Shown here one piece after another: positions 8,711 to 18,959 of a stretch of DNA of 64,000 bases. The stretch covers positions 1-64,000 of the forward strand of contig DATNCQ010000095.1 in the NCBI GenBank assembly GCA_035571515.1, read 5' to 3'. The stretch comes from Gp6-AA40 sp035571515. Lineage in GTDB: Bacteria; Acidobacteriota; Vicinamibacteria; Vicinamibacterales; UBA2999. Position numbers and translations under genes: made by a program. Within the stretch, counting starts at the first letter, position 1. Each line of letters opens with the position of its first letter. The notes below the pieces were generated by a model. That model saw only the letters and a program-made list of their open reading frames with translations. It searched no databases and was not told the origin of the DNA.

Positions 8711-9169
8711 ATGGCCAGGACCAGGACCCGCAAGACGCGAGCGATCCCCTACCCCGCCCCCCAACGCCAGGAACCAGGCTGCGCCTCGGGCGTGTGCGAC
8801 CCGGAGCGCACGCAAGGCCTTCGGGCGCCAGCGCCACAGGGTAACCATCTGCTCGTCGCGCTGACCGGGCCCGGCGTGTTCCTGGGCGCGGCGGTCTCGA
8901 AGCAGGGCGGCGCCAACGATCTCACCTTCGTCAGCCTCGATATCGACGGCCGCAACGTCGTGAACCTGTCGTTCGCCGCCGCCGCCAACGAAGGGCTGAC
9001 GCAGCAGAACCCGTTCGGCCTGGTGCTCGTCCACTCGCCGGCACTGAAGACGATGACGATGGGGTTCCCGACGCCGCTGCTGTACAAGCGGAGGCTGGAG
9101 CTGCGCGTGACGGTCAACGAAACCAACGTCGTGCAAATCGTCGGCAACGTGGTCCACGGCGCCGCGTAA
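8711..9169 (+). CDS. Hypothetical protein
   Basis: A 152-aa protein not recognised. A basic, proline-rich N-terminus (about residues 1-45) precedes a strand-rich region (LLVALTGPGVFLGAAVS, LTFVSLDIDGRNVVNLSF, YKRRLELRVTVNETNVVQIVGNVV) that suggests a small beta fold. Two cysteines occur near residues 24 and 29 (GCASGVC). GGGAGGAAT before ATG 8711 is a credible ribosome-binding site. No signal peptide is visible. Neighbours (hemH before, convergent NUDIX gene after) give no clue to its role. Confidence 0.5.
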   Translation: MARTRTRKTRAIPYPAPQRQEPGCASGVCDPERTQGLRAPAPQGNHLLVALTGPGVFLGAAVSKQGGANDLTFVSLDIDGRNVVNLSFAAAANEGLTQQNPFGLVLVHSPALKTMTMGFPTPLLYKRRLELRVTVNETNVVQIVGNVVHGAA

Positions 9170-9175
9170 ATCGAG

Positions 9176-10009
9176 TCAATCGGGCTCCACGGGCCGCCAG
9201 CGGCGGTTTTCGAGCTCGAACCGCGTCTCGGACGCCTCGAAGCCCTCGACTGGCGGATACATCGGATCTCCTGGATAGAACAGCAGCGTCCGCTCGCCGC
9301 GCTTCTCGAATCGCGGCTGCACGCGGGGAATCGGCTTCCGCCGCGCCCACGCGAACGCCGCGTCGATCGAGTCGAAGTTCGCCAGCATGCTCAGCGTCGT
9401 CCACGTTGGCGGCGGCAGCGAGATCTGGCCGGCGCGGCAGCGGTCGATGGCCGCGAGCGGCGCCACCCATTCGCTGTGGCTCGTCTCGCCCTCGTCGTGG
9501 ACCGGCGTCTGCCCTTCCGGCGCGCGCGCCAGGAAGAAGCGCGTGTCGAAGCGGCGCGTCTCGATCTCGGGCGTGACCCAGTGCGCGAAGTAGGCGAGCT
9601 CGTCGAGCGCGAGGCGGAGGTGCTCGCGGCGGATGATGTCCGCGAAGGCCGCGGTGCCGGCCAGTAGATCGCGCCGATAGTCGTCGAGTCGTGCTGCTGA
9701 CGCTGCCGTCAACGGGCGCGCCAGCAGCACCCCCGCCTCCTCGAACAGCTCGCGAAGCGCGGCGACATGATGGGCGACCGCCATCTCCGGCGGCACGTCG
9801 ACCATGCGCGCCGCCGCGGCGGCCATCCCGTCGCTCGCGGCGGCGATATCGTCGATCTGATCGGCGGCGTCCACGCGGCCGCCGGGGAACACGTGCGCGC
9901 CGCCCATGAAGGCGATGCTGTCGCTGCGCCGGACCAGGAAGACCTCGAAGGGACGCGCCGCCCGCAACAGGACGACGGTGGATGCGGCACGGGCGACGGC
10001 GACGCTCAT
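9176..10009 (-). CDS. NUDIX hydrolase
   Basis: A 277-aa NUDIX-fold hydrolase, which would cleave a nucleoside diphosphate linked to another moiety. The NUDIX box is split: GGRVDAADQ near residues 42-50 is followed by about 35 inserted residues and then ALRELFEEAGVLL, giving the catalytic REx2EExG part. Such an insertion is typical of the eukaryotic NUDT19/RP2p-like and related bacterial coenzyme-A-type hydrolases. The N-terminus (VVLLRAARPFEVFLVRRSDSIAFMGGAHVFPGG) matches the subgroup. The gene is convergent with the hypothetical gene at 8711 and ends only 6 bases from it. The substrate is unknown. Confidence 0.85.
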   Translation of the reverse strand: MSVAVARAASTVVLLRAARPFEVFLVRRSDSIAFMGGAHVFPGGRVDAADQIDDIAAASDGMAAAAARMVDVPPEMAVAHHVAALRELFEEAGVLLARPLTAASAARLDDYRRDLLAGTAAFADIIRREHLRLALDELAYFAHWVTPEIETRRFDTRFFLARAPEGQTPVHDEGETSHSEWVAPLAAIDRCRAGQISLPPPTWTTLSMLANFDSIDAAFAWARRKPIPRVQPRFEKRGERTLLFYPGDPMYPPVEGFEASETRFELENRRWRPVEPD

Positions 10010-10030
10010 CGATTCTGTTTATAGCGGATC

Positions 10031-10062
10031 CCGGTCGGGATCCGGGGATCCGGGATCCGGGA
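10031..10062. repeat. GGATCCGGG tandem low-complexity repeat
   Basis: Four imperfect copies of a GATCC/GGGATCC motif lie between the NUDIX gene and the divergent M61 peptidase gene. It is one of many short low-complexity intergenic arrays in this window. Confidence 0.5.
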
Positions 10063-10141
10063 TGTCGGGCAGGAATCGCCCGTCGAGTAAAAGAAAGCGG
10101 GCCTCCCTCCTGGAGATGCAGCAGAATTAAGACCGTCTCTT

Positions 10142-12016
10142 ATGAAGATGTTCGCCGCGGCGGCCGTCCTGACGCTGACGGTCGCCGCGAACGCGTTTGC
10201 GCAGGCGCCTGTCGCGTATCAACTGAGCTTCCCCGAACCCGAACACCGCTGGATGCAGGTCGACGTCACGCTCGCCGACCTGCCGGCGACCCCGCTCGAG
10301 CTCCACATGAGCCGCGCGTCTCCCGGACGCTACGCGCTGCACGAGTTCGCCAAGAACGTTTTCGACGTGCACCTGACGGACACAGCGGGCGTCCCGTTGC
10401 GGGTGACGCACGCGACGCCGCATCAGTGGGTGGCCGCCGAGCACCCTGCGGGCGTTCGCGTGAGCTACCGCGTCTTCGGCGATCGGACCGACGGGACGTA
10501 CCTCTCGGTCGATCCGGCGCACGCGCATATCAACATGCCCGCCGCGCTGATGTGGGTCCGCGGGCTCGAGGATCGTCCGGTCACGGTGCGCTTTGCCTCG
10601 CCGCCGGGCTCCACGTGGCGCGTCGCGACGCAATTGTTTCCCGGCGCCGACGCCCAGACGTTCACCGCGCCCAACCTGCAATACCTCATGGACAGCCCGA
10701 CGGAGCTCAGCGCCCACGCGCTGCGGACCTTCACGGTGCGCGACGGCGCGCGTGAGCCGACATTTCGCCTCGCCATTCATCACGACGGCGATGACGGGGA
10801 GCTCGACAGCTTTGCGCGTGACGTCGAGAAGATCGTTCGCGAAGAGCGCGGCGTCTACGGTGAGTTCGCGCCCTACGACGGCGGGACCTACACGTTCATC
10901 GCGGATTACCTGCCGTGGAACAACGGCGACGGCATGGAGCACCGCAACAGCACCATCGTCACCTCGTCTTCGTCGATCCGGGGGAATCGCGCCGGGCTGC
11001 TCAGCACCATCTCTCACGAGTTCTTTCACTCGTGGAACGTCGAACGCATCAGGCCGAAGTCGCTCGAGCCGTTCAACTTCGACGAAGCGAACATGTCCGG
11101 CGAGCTCTGGCTGGCCGAGGGGTTCACCAACTATTACGGCCCGCTGACGCTGCAACGCGCCGGCCTGACACGGCTTGCGGAATTCGCGGCGACGCTCGCG
11201 TCGGCCGTCAACGCCGTCACCTTCAGCCCGGGGCGGCAGGTTCGCACGGCGGAGGAGATGAGCCAGATGGCGCCGTTTGTCGACGCGGCCGCGGCCATCG
11301 ATCGAACGGATTTCGACAACACGTTCATCTCGTACTACACGTGGGGCGAATCGATTGCGCTCGGCCTCGACCTCACGTTGCGCGAGCGCACCGGCGGCAA
11401 GGTGACGCTGGACGACTTCATGCGCGCGATGTGGCAGCGCTTCGGAAAGCCCGGCGGCCGCGCGCCCGGCTACGTCGATCGGCCGTACATGAACGCGGAC
11501 GCGAAGGCGGTGCTCGCCGCCGTCTCCGGCGATCCGGCGTTCGCGGACGACTTCTTCGCCCGCTACATCCAGGGACACGAGGTCGTCGACTACGCGAGGC
11601 TGCTGGCGGCGGCGGGGCTCGTCGTGAGGCCGCGCGCGCCGCAGTCCGGCTTTGCAGGTGAGCTGGCCCTGCAGGACGGGCCCGGGGGCGTCCGCATCGG
11701 CGCGGCTGTTCCCGCCGGAGCGCCCGCGTATCAAGCGGGCCTCGAGCGTGACGACGTGGTGACGCAGGTCGGCGGCGCATCGGTCACGCGCGCGGACGAT
11801 GTGGACGCAGCTATTCGCGCGGCGCGGCCGGGAACGCCGCTGGCCGTCGTCTATCTCCATCGCGGGCGCGGACAGCCGATCTCCACGACAATTCGCGTGA
11901 TTGCCGACCCGCGTTTCGAAATCGTTCCCGCTGAGCAGGCCGGTCAGGCGCTCACCGACGCCCAGCGGCGCGTGCGCGACGCATGGTTGAGGTCGCAGGC
12001 CGGGAACACCTTTTGA
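10142..12016 (+). CDS. M61 family metallopeptidase with PDZ domain
   Basis: A 624-aa secreted peptidase of the glycyl-aminopeptidase type. A signal peptide ends near residue 21 (ANAFAQAP). The zinc motif HEFFH is at 292-296, followed by WNVERIRP, and the third zinc ligand is the Glu of WLAEGFTNYY about 33 residues on. A PDZ domain covers about 515-600 (GLERDDVVTQVGGASVTRADDVDAAIR). It would trim periplasmic peptides. The family prefers N-terminal Gly or Ala; specificity here is not known. A paralogue with the same layout, and its HExxH at the same residue number, lies at 18960. A small coiled-coil membrane gene follows 13 bases after its stop. Confidence 0.9.
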   Translation: MKMFAAAAVLTLTVAANAFAQAPVAYQLSFPEPEHRWMQVDVTLADLPATPLELHMSRASPGRYALHEFAKNVFDVHLTDTAGVPLRVTHATPHQWVAAEHPAGVRVSYRVFGDRTDGTYLSVDPAHAHINMPAALMWVRGLEDRPVTVRFASPPGSTWRVATQLFPGADAQTFTAPNLQYLMDSPTELSAHALRTFTVRDGAREPTFRLAIHHDGDDGELDSFARDVEKIVREERGVYGEFAPYDGGTYTFIADYLPWNNGDGMEHRNSTIVTSSSSIRGNRAGLLSTISHEFFHSWNVERIRPKSLEPFNFDEANMSGELWLAEGFTNYYGPLTLQRAGLTRLAEFAATLASAVNAVTFSPGRQVRTAEEMSQMAPFVDAAAAIDRTDFDNTFISYYTWGESIALGLDLTLRERTGGKVTLDDFMRAMWQRFGKPGGRAPGYVDRPYMNADAKAVLAAVSGDPAFADDFFARYIQGHEVVDYARLLAAAGLVVRPRAPQSGFAGELALQDGPGGVRIGAAVPAGAPAYQAGLERDDVVTQVGGASVTRADDVDAAIRAARPGTPLAVVYLHRGRGQPISTTIRVIADPRFEIVPAEQAGQALTDAQRRVRDAWLRSQAGNTF

Positions 12017-12029
12017 ACAGGCCCATCGG

Positions 12030-12602
12030 GTGAATTTCAACACGCTCTTCCGGGCCTACGACACGGTGATGGCGCTGCGCGACGCCGCGCGCAAGTTCAC
12101 CGGGCCCATGTCGCCGGCGCCGCCGCCGGAGACGTCGTTGTCGCAAACCGCCGCCGCGCAGGGTCTGGCCGGCCAGATCGAATCGCGGCTCACCAACGTC
12201 GTTGTCGCCGCGCTGAAGGAAGCATTCGAGCGCGACCACGCGCGGCTCGAGCTCGAACGGGCGCAGCTCGAAGAGGAGCGCCGCCGCGCCGACGAGGCGC
12301 TTCGGCACGAGCTGCGCCGCCAGGCGATCGATCGCGAGCTGGCGCGCCTGCGGCTGCTCGCCGGCACGGCGCTCATCGGCTGGATCGCGTCGATCGCGAT
12401 CGTGTTCGTCCATCCATCCGGCATCCCCTCGCGAATCGTCCTCGGCCTCGGCTGGCTGCTGCTGCTCGGGGCGCTCGGCGCGGCGTTCAACGCGCAGGGC
12501 CGCATCAACGCGGACAAGACGGGAAGCGGAGATGCCGGCGCGTTGCCGCTGTGGCTGATGGTCGCGGGGCTCGCCGCCACCGCCGTCAGCCTGCTGTTGT
12601 AA
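12030..12602 (+). CDS. Coiled-coil membrane protein, unknown function
   Basis: A 190-aa protein from a GTG start 13 bases after the peptidase stop. Residues about 50-110 form a strong charged coiled coil (ALKEAFERDHARLELERAQ followed by Glu/Arg-rich heptads). Three hydrophobic segments follow: LLAGTALIGWIASIAIVFV, IVLGLGWLLLLGALGAAF and a C-terminal LWLMVAGLAATAVSLLL. No known family is recognised. It is probably translated with the upstream M61 peptidase, so a role in envelope maintenance is possible, but this is only positional. GTG is chosen because no ATG fits before the coiled coil. Confidence 0.65.
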   Translation: MNFNTLFRAYDTVMALRDAARKFTGPMSPAPPPETSLSQTAAAQGLAGQIESRLTNVVVAALKEAFERDHARLELERAQLEEERRRADEALRHELRRQAIDRELARLRLLAGTALIGWIASIAIVFVHPSGIPSRIVLGLGWLLLLGALGAAFNAQGRINADKTGSGDAGALPLWLMVAGLAATAVSLLL

Positions 12603-12645
12603 GCCCGGGTCCCGGCGCGGACCCGGCGAACCCGAGGAGGCTCAC

Positions 12646-13122
12646 ATGAGGAACGTGCTCGCAGGTGCTGCGGCCGGTGTCGCCGCGACGGTACCAATGA
12701 CCATGGTGATGGAGACGCTGCACGAGCGCCTTCAGGGGGAAGTCCCGCGGCCGCTGCCGCCACGTGAAATCGCGGAGGCGATCGCCGTCAAGTTCGGCGT
12801 GCACGGCGACCTTTCCGAGCGCGAGATGCAGAACCTGACGCTGGCGCTGCATGTCGGCTATGCGGCGCTGACCGGCGCGGTCTTCTCGACCATGGCGCCG
12901 CGCACGACGACGAGCGGCGCCGCGGCGGGCGCGCTGTTCGGCCTGGGCGTCTGGGCGACGAGCTACATCGGATGGCTTCCCGTGTCGGGCGTCAGGCAGC
13001 CGATCACCTACGACCCGGTGGCACGCACGGGCCTGATGATCGCCGCTCACCTTGCGTGGGGTGCGGCGGCCGGGTTGATCCTGGCGGCGACCGCCGCGCG
13101 GCCGCGCCGCTCGCGGATCTGA
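12646..13122 (+). CDS. YagU/DUF1440-like inner-membrane protein
   Basis: A 158-aa membrane protein with four hydrophobic segments: NVLAGAAAGVAATVPMTMVM at the N-terminus, VGYAALTGAVFSTMA, SGAAAGALFGLGVWATSYIGW and MIAAHLAWGAAAGLILAA. The layout, with a short cytoplasmic stretch after the first segment and the WGAAAG motif at the end, resembles the YagU (DUF1440) type of inner-membrane protein. Its biochemical role is unknown. A strong ribosome-binding site (GAGGAGG) precedes ATG 12646. It is convergent with the FAD oxidase gene; a hairpin at 13140-13158 separates them. Confidence 0.6.
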   Translation: MRNVLAGAAAGVAATVPMTMVMETLHERLQGEVPRPLPPREIAEAIAVKFGVHGDLSEREMQNLTLALHVGYAALTGAVFSTMAPRTTTSGAAAGALFGLGVWATSYIGWLPVSGVRQPITYDPVARTGLMIAAHLAWGAAAGLILAATAARPRRSRI

Positions 13123-13139
13123 GCGGTCCACGACTGCTC

Positions 13140-13158
13140 GCGGACCTACGAGGTCCGC
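13140..13158. terminator. Hairpin between convergent genes
   Basis: Perfect 8-bp stem GCGGACCT / AGGTCCGC with an ACG loop, overlapping the stop codon of the minus-strand FAD oxidase and 18 bases after the plus-strand membrane gene. No T-run is present. A similar GCGGAC-type palindrome occurs in hisH (about 52195-52215). Confidence 0.45.
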
Positions 13159-14678
13159 GCCGTGAACAGGACTCCGGCCGCGAACTTTCCCGTGGGATCG
13201 AGCGCGTGCTTGACCGCGCGCATCTGCTCGATCCCTTCGGCGCCGTACAGGTCCCGCAGGAACATCTGCTTCAGCGGATTGCGCCCGACGCCGTGCTCGG
13301 CGACGGGCGCGCCGCCGAGCCCGATGACGCCGCGCGCCATCTCGCGCAACGCCTCACGTCCCGCCTCGACATCCTCGAGCGAACGAGGGATCAGGTTCGG
13401 ATGCAGGTTCCCGTCCGAGATGTGCCCCCAGATGGCGTAATCGAGCCCGCGGCGCTCGAACGCGCCGCGATACAACGCCAGCGCGCGACCGTTCGATCCA
13501 ACGGGAACGATGAAGTCGCCGGCGGTCTTCTGGATGTCCGGATGGACGCGCGCCTTCGCGTCTCCAACCCGCGCGTTGACGGCGGCGGGAACCGCCTCGC
13601 GCAGCTCGAACAGGCGGGCCGCCGTCCGCTCGTCGTCGGGCAGCGCCACGACGGGATCGCCAGCGACGCCGCTCTCCTGCAGGATGTCGTCGAGACGCGC
13701 AAGCGCTCGCTCGACCGCAGCTTCCGTTTCGACCTGCACGAGCAGCAGCGTGGCGCCGGCGGGCGGGCGCGATATCCCCGCTCGCGCGTACACGCCATCG
13801 TCGAGCAGCTGCAGCGAGGGTGAGTCCATGTATTCGATGGCGGCAACCTCGAGATCGCTGGCGGCAAGCGCGGCGCTCGACGCGACCGCCTGCCCCTCGG
13901 ACGCGCACGGCACCAGAACGACGCACCGTAGCGGGCGAGGCGTGACGCGAACCGTGGCCTCGGCGATGACCCCGAGTGTGCCCTCGGAACCGATGAACAA
14001 GTCGAGCAGATCGAGATTGCGCCCTGCGAAGTAACCGGCGGAGAGTTTCGGCAGGTGCGCCGGCACCTCGTAGGCCGGCACCGGGACGCGTATGAGCCCG
14101 CGGCGGATCGTCTCGATCTCGATGACGCCCTCGGCGGATGCGCGCACCTCTCCGCGGGCCAGGTCGAGAATCGATCCGTCGGCGAGGACGACGGTGATGG
14201 CGGCGACCCACGGGCGCGTGACGCCGTACTTGAACGTGGCCGGCCCGGCGGCGTTGGTCGCGATCGTGCCGCCGATGAATGCGCCGTCGAAGGTCGGCGC
14301 GGGCGGATAGTACAGTCCCCGCGCGGCGAGAAAGCGGTGAAGCTCCGCGAGCGGCACCCCTGCGCCGGCGCGAACGGTGCGCTCGCGCGGTGCGGCGATG
14401 TGCGACAGCCGCCGCGTGCTCAGCACGAGATCGCCGCGCGGCGTCGCGCCTCCGGTCAACGACGACTGCGCGCCGACGGGAAGGACGCGCGATGCGGCCG
14501 CGACGACCACCGCCACCTCGTCAACCGTCGCCGGGAAGACCACGCCCTCGGCGGAGCCTCCCGGCACGTGCGCCGCGTCGCTGAGAAACGACCGGACGAC
14601 GTCGGGGTCGCGTTCGATGGATGGAATCGCTGTGTGCTGGGGAGCCCGCGCAATCGCGCGGTACGGCGGGCGGGACAA
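13146..14678 (-). CDS. FAD-binding oxidase, glycolate oxidase GlcD / D-lactate dehydrogenase type
   Basis: A 510-aa flavoprotein of the vanillyl-alcohol-oxidase superfamily. The FAD_binding_4 domain covers about 40-215, with PVGAQSSLTGGATPRGDLVL and the flavin-binding GGTIATNAAGPATFKYGVTRPWV. The FAD-oxidase C domain covers about 255-505, with HISDGNLHPNLIP and EHGVGRNPLKQMFLRDLYG near the end. Such enzymes oxidise 2-hydroxy acids such as D-lactate or glycolate. The exact substrate cannot be told, and no GlcE or GlcF partner is adjacent. The C-terminus is complete. The gene upstream on the same strand (14735) is an unrelated basic protein. Confidence 0.85.
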   Translation of the reverse strand: MSRPPYRAIARAPQHTAIPSIERDPDVVRSFLSDAAHVPGGSAEGVVFPATVDEVAVVVAAASRVLPVGAQSSLTGGATPRGDLVLSTRRLSHIAAPRERTVRAGAGVPLAELHRFLAARGLYYPPAPTFDGAFIGGTIATNAAGPATFKYGVTRPWVAAITVVLADGSILDLARGEVRASAEGVIEIETIRRGLIRVPVPAYEVPAHLPKLSAGYFAGRNLDLLDLFIGSEGTLGVIAEATVRVTPRPLRCVVLVPCASEGQAVASSAALAASDLEVAAIEYMDSPSLQLLDDGVYARAGISRPPAGATLLLVQVETEAAVERALARLDDILQESGVAGDPVVALPDDERTAARLFELREAVPAAVNARVGDAKARVHPDIQKTAGDFIVPVGSNGRALALYRGAFERRGLDYAIWGHISDGNLHPNLIPRSLEDVEAGREALREMARGVIGLGGAPVAEHGVGRNPLKQMFLRDLYGAEGIEQMRAVKHALDPTGKFAAGVLFTARTS

Positions 14679-14734
14679 CGGGGTGAAATCTCCTGCCGCG
14701 CCGGATTATACCGGCGCCGGCAGGATGTTCGGGT

Positions 14735-15025
14735 TCAGCGCTTCTTCGCGCTCTTGCGAGCGGCGGATGTTCGCGCCGCCGATTTGCTTGTCGCGCCCCC
14801 ACGCGATGTGGTGGCCCCGCTCTTCGCTTTCACGCTGCGCTTCGCCGTGGTCTTCCGGCCGGCGCTTCCATTCGCCTTCGAGCCGTCGAAACGTCCGGTC
14901 GCGATGTCAAGCTGCCGCTGCAGCGATCCAATCACGCGACCGAGCGACTCCGCGGAGCGAAGCAGCAGTGACTCGTCTTCGCGGGACCGGTCTCGCGCGG
15001 GGGGTGCGGGCGTTTTTCTCGCCAT
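14735..15025 (-). CDS. Small basic Lys/Ala/Ser-rich protein
   Basis: A 96-aa protein of two parts. Residues 1-48 are mixed and probably helical (SLLLRSAESLGRVIGSLQRQ). Residues 49-96 are a low-complexity tail of Ala, Lys, Ser, Thr and Arg resembling a histone H1-like tail. This suggests a DNA- or RNA-binding protein, but no family is recognised and the tail composition is also easily produced by high-GC DNA. It has no clear partner; the FAD oxidase gene lies 56 bases downstream. Confidence 0.5.
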   Translation of the reverse strand: MARKTPAPPARDRSREDESLLLRSAESLGRVIGSLQRQLDIATGRFDGSKANGSAGRKTTAKRSVKAKSGATTSRGGATSKSAARTSAARKSAKKR

Positions 15026-15225
15026 TCAAACTCCCTTCTCGCGGGCCGTAGCCCTTACCCCGAGATGGAGCAAGGTGTGCGCCAGCCGGTTTCGCCGCCG
15101 GGGCGTAGGAGCGCGCGATTGCCGGAAATCGCTGAACGCGTTGGAGAAACGCCCGCGCGAGCGCTAGCGCGAGCCGAAGGGGTGCCGCATGAGTGTGGCG
15201 CGGTCCACCTGTGAAACACGCTTCA

Positions 15226-16592
<1,367 letters not shown>

Positions 16593-16596
<4 letters not shown>

Positions 16597-18167
16597 GACA
16601 CCTCTACGGCCGATGCGGCGGCGGGCAGCTCGATGGTGAAGGTCGTCCCGCGCCCGTGCGACGTCGAGACCGCGATGGTCCCGCCGAGCGAGGTCACGAG
16701 ATCGCGCGTGATGGTCAGGCCGAGACCCGTCCCGCGCCCGGGCCCCTTCGTCGTGACCCACGGCTCGAAGATGCGCGGCAGGACCGCAGAATCGATCCCG
16801 CCCCCCGTGTCGCGAACGGCGATGCGCACGCGGCCGTCCTCGGTGGCCGCCGCAAGCGTGAGCGTGCCGCCGTCCGGCATCGCGTCGAGCGCGTTGGTCA
16901 CCAGGTTGAGCAGCGCGAGCTCGAGCTGCGACTCGTCCGCGGCGACGCTGCCGAGCGGTTGCTGCAGGTCGAGATCGAGCGTCACGCCGCTGGTCGCGAG
17001 CCTGGCGCGCATGGCGTCGCCGATGCGCGAGATGACCGAGTCGATGCGCACGGGCTGACGTTCGCTTTGCGGCCGCGCGCGTTCGAGCAGGCCGCGCACG
17101 GTCGCGACGACGCGATCGATCTGCTCCTCGACGATGCGCAGGCGGCGCCGGATGCCGGGGTCCGAGATCTCGTGCTGGAGCAGCTGGACGTGGCCCGATA
17201 CGAGGTTGAGCGGCGTGCCGATCTGGTGCGCCACGTTCGCCATCGTCTGCCCGACGGCCGCGAGCTGCTGCACCCGCGCCGCGGTTTCCCGCAGCCTCGA
17301 GACGCTTTCGTACGATCGGACGAGCTCCTCGTTGCGCACCCGCAGTTCCCCCGTGGCGGCCGCGACCCGCTGACTGAGCGAGCGGTGCAGGTCATCGAGC
17401 TCGGCGAGCATCGCGTTGAGGCCGTCGGCGACATCCCGCAGCTCGTTGTCCTGCGTGACGTGGGCGCGCGCGCCCAGGTCGCCGCCGCGGGCGCGCCGCA
17501 TTACGCGGTGAATCTCGTTCAGCGGCCGCAGCATCAGGCGGCGCGCGAACAGGTTGATCAGGATCGCGATCGCCACGACCGCCAGGACGCCGCCGCCGAA
17601 GGCCACCAGTCCTGCGGTCCGTTGCAATTGCCTCACCGCGCCGAGCGAGACCCCCACCGCGACCGCGCCCGTCACGCTGTTGCCCGGCCGGATGGCCACC
17701 GCGACGAACAGGGTGTCGGGCGTCGGCTGTGCGGTGACCGGGTCGCCGCCGTTGATGACGTCCTGCACCAGCGCCGGCGGCGCGGGCGCAACCACGGAGG
17801 TGCTGACGAGCGTCTCGGCGTGGCCGCCAACGGCGCGGAAGACGGTGATCGAGCGCAGATCCGGCGCGGCGTTCATGAAGGAGCGCAGGACGGGGACGAG
17901 CGGCTCGCCGGCGACGGGCTCCTGCCGCAACGCGATCTCGTCGGCCACCGCGAAGGCGGTGACCTCCGCGGTCTCGCGCAGATCCTTGTCGAGCTGGCGC
18001 TGGGCGATGAGCGTGCCGACGAACGTGATGAGCGTGATCACGGCCGCCACCGACACCGTCACGTAGATCGTCAGCCGCGTACCGAGCGCGAGGCGGCGTG
18101 GCGATCGTGCCGCGGTGGGGCGTTCCTGCGCGGCAGGGCGGGAACCGCCCTCCGTGCTCACCTGCAT
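16593..18167 (-). CDS. Sensor histidine kinase
   Basis: A 524-aa membrane kinase, partner of the response regulator it overlaps by four bases. Membrane segments are at about 32-55 and 186-209 and flank a periplasmic sensor of about 130 residues. A HAMP linker follows (about 209-262), then a coiled region, the H-box VAHQIGTPLNL with the phospho-His near residue 314, the N-box NLVTNALDA (421-429), the G1 box DTGGGI (453-458) and the G2 box GTGLGL (479-484). The sensed signal is unknown. ATG 18167 is chosen over an in-frame ATG 30 codons upstream because the latter region overlaps the promoter zone of the divergent gene and lacks conserved character. Confidence 0.92.
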
Positions 18168-18220
18168 GAAAGTCACAGTAGCAGAACCAGTTAGCCGTTT
18201 ACAGGGCGTCCGGCCGGGCG

Positions 18221-18235
18221 TGGCATCGCCTTTGT
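18221..18235 (+). promoter_or_regulatory. Candidate sigma54 promoter
   Basis: TGGCATCGCCTTTGT matches the -24/-12 layout TGGCA-N6-TTG with correct spacing; only the final C of the -12 element is changed. It points toward the secreted protein gene at 18305 and lies between it and the sigma54 two-component operon. Function is inferred from sequence and context. Confidence 0.4.
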
Positions 18236-18304
18236 GCTCTGCACGGACGAATGCCAAATCCGGTGGCGCCCAGACGCCGATTTCAGGGGAATGCAGGAGG
18301 AAGT

Positions 18305-18712
18305 ATGTCGCGCACGTTTCGATTGACCGCCGTTGCTGCAGTGGCCGCCTTTGCGCTGTCGATGCCGGTGTTTGCCGCGCAGGCCAAGCCGGCGGCGAAA
18401 CCGGCGAAGGCCGCGAAGACCATGACGGTCAGCGGCACGCTGCAGAAGGTTGAAGGTCAGGATCTGACGATCCAGACCGCCAAGGGGAGCCAGGACGTGA
18501 TGTTCGGCAACGACGTGAAGATCCGCCGCGCCGGCAAGACGCTGACGACCAGCGATCTGAGCGGCGCGACCGGCTCGCGCATCACGGTTCGCTACAAGGA
18601 AGACAACGGCCACAAGATGGCCGAGAGTGTGACCCTGGCCGCGGCGAAGGCCGCGCCGAAGCAGGTGGCGTCGGCCAAGCCTGAAGCCGCTGCGAAGGGC
18701 ACGAAGAAGTAG
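18305..18712 (+). CDS. Secreted DUF5666-like protein
   Basis: A 135-aa exported protein. A signal peptide ends near residue 25 (MPVFAAQAKP). A small beta domain follows (about 35-105: TMTVSGTLQKVEGQDLTIQ, DVMFGNDVKIRRAGKTL, GSRITVRYKEDNGHKMAESVTL), resembling the single-stranded-nucleic-acid-binding-like fold of DUF5666 proteins. The C-terminus is a low-complexity Ala/Lys tail. GGAGGAAGT precedes ATG 18305, which I chose over an upstream in-frame ATG at 18251. It is divergent from the sigma54 two-component operon, has a candidate sigma54 promoter, and is followed by a strong terminator, so it is probably a monocistronic target of that system. Confidence 0.7.
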   Translation: MSRTFRLTAVAAVAAFALSMPVFAAQAKPAAKPAKAAKTMTVSGTLQKVEGQDLTIQTAKGSQDVMFGNDVKIRRAGKTLTTSDLSGATGSRITVRYKEDNGHKMAESVTLAAAKAAPKQVASAKPEAAAKGTKK

Positions 18713-18763
18713 TCGACCGCCACGTCGGCTACTGCACCACAACGTCTCAGTCGATCCTCCGTT

Positions 18764-18799
18764 GGCGGGGTACCCGCACCAGGTACCCCGCCTTTTTTT
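18764..18799 (+). terminator. Rho-independent terminator
   Basis: Perfect 11-bp GC-rich stem (GGCGGGGTACC / GGTACCCCGCC, loop of 7) followed by seven T residues, 51 bases after the stop of the secreted protein gene. This is a textbook terminator. Confidence 0.92.
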
Positions 18800-18800
18800 G

Positions 18801-18858
18801 TACCCACCAACGCCGAACACCCACCATTCACGACGAACGACCGACGACCAACGACGCC
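18801..18858. repeat. Low-complexity ACC/ACGA repeat arm
   Basis: A stretch of degenerate direct repeats (CCACC, CGAAC, CGACCAACGACG units) with almost no G-rich content, unlike flanking DNA. It is one of the unpaired arms of the dispersed repeat family described in the findings. Confidence 0.45.
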
Positions 18859-18959
18859 AGGAACGCGCCAAGCTGAAGCGGGATCAGAACGGGTTGGGGG
18901 GATAGGCGAGCTGCCAGTGGAGAGCAGCGCGATCCGGGTGGATTCTATAGAATCGCGGC

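Noticed and set aside
12606..12623. GGGTCC/GGACCC hairpin before the YagU-like gene as a terminator
   Set aside because: Only a 6-bp stem, no T-run, and genes on both sides run in the same direction; too weak to list as a feature.
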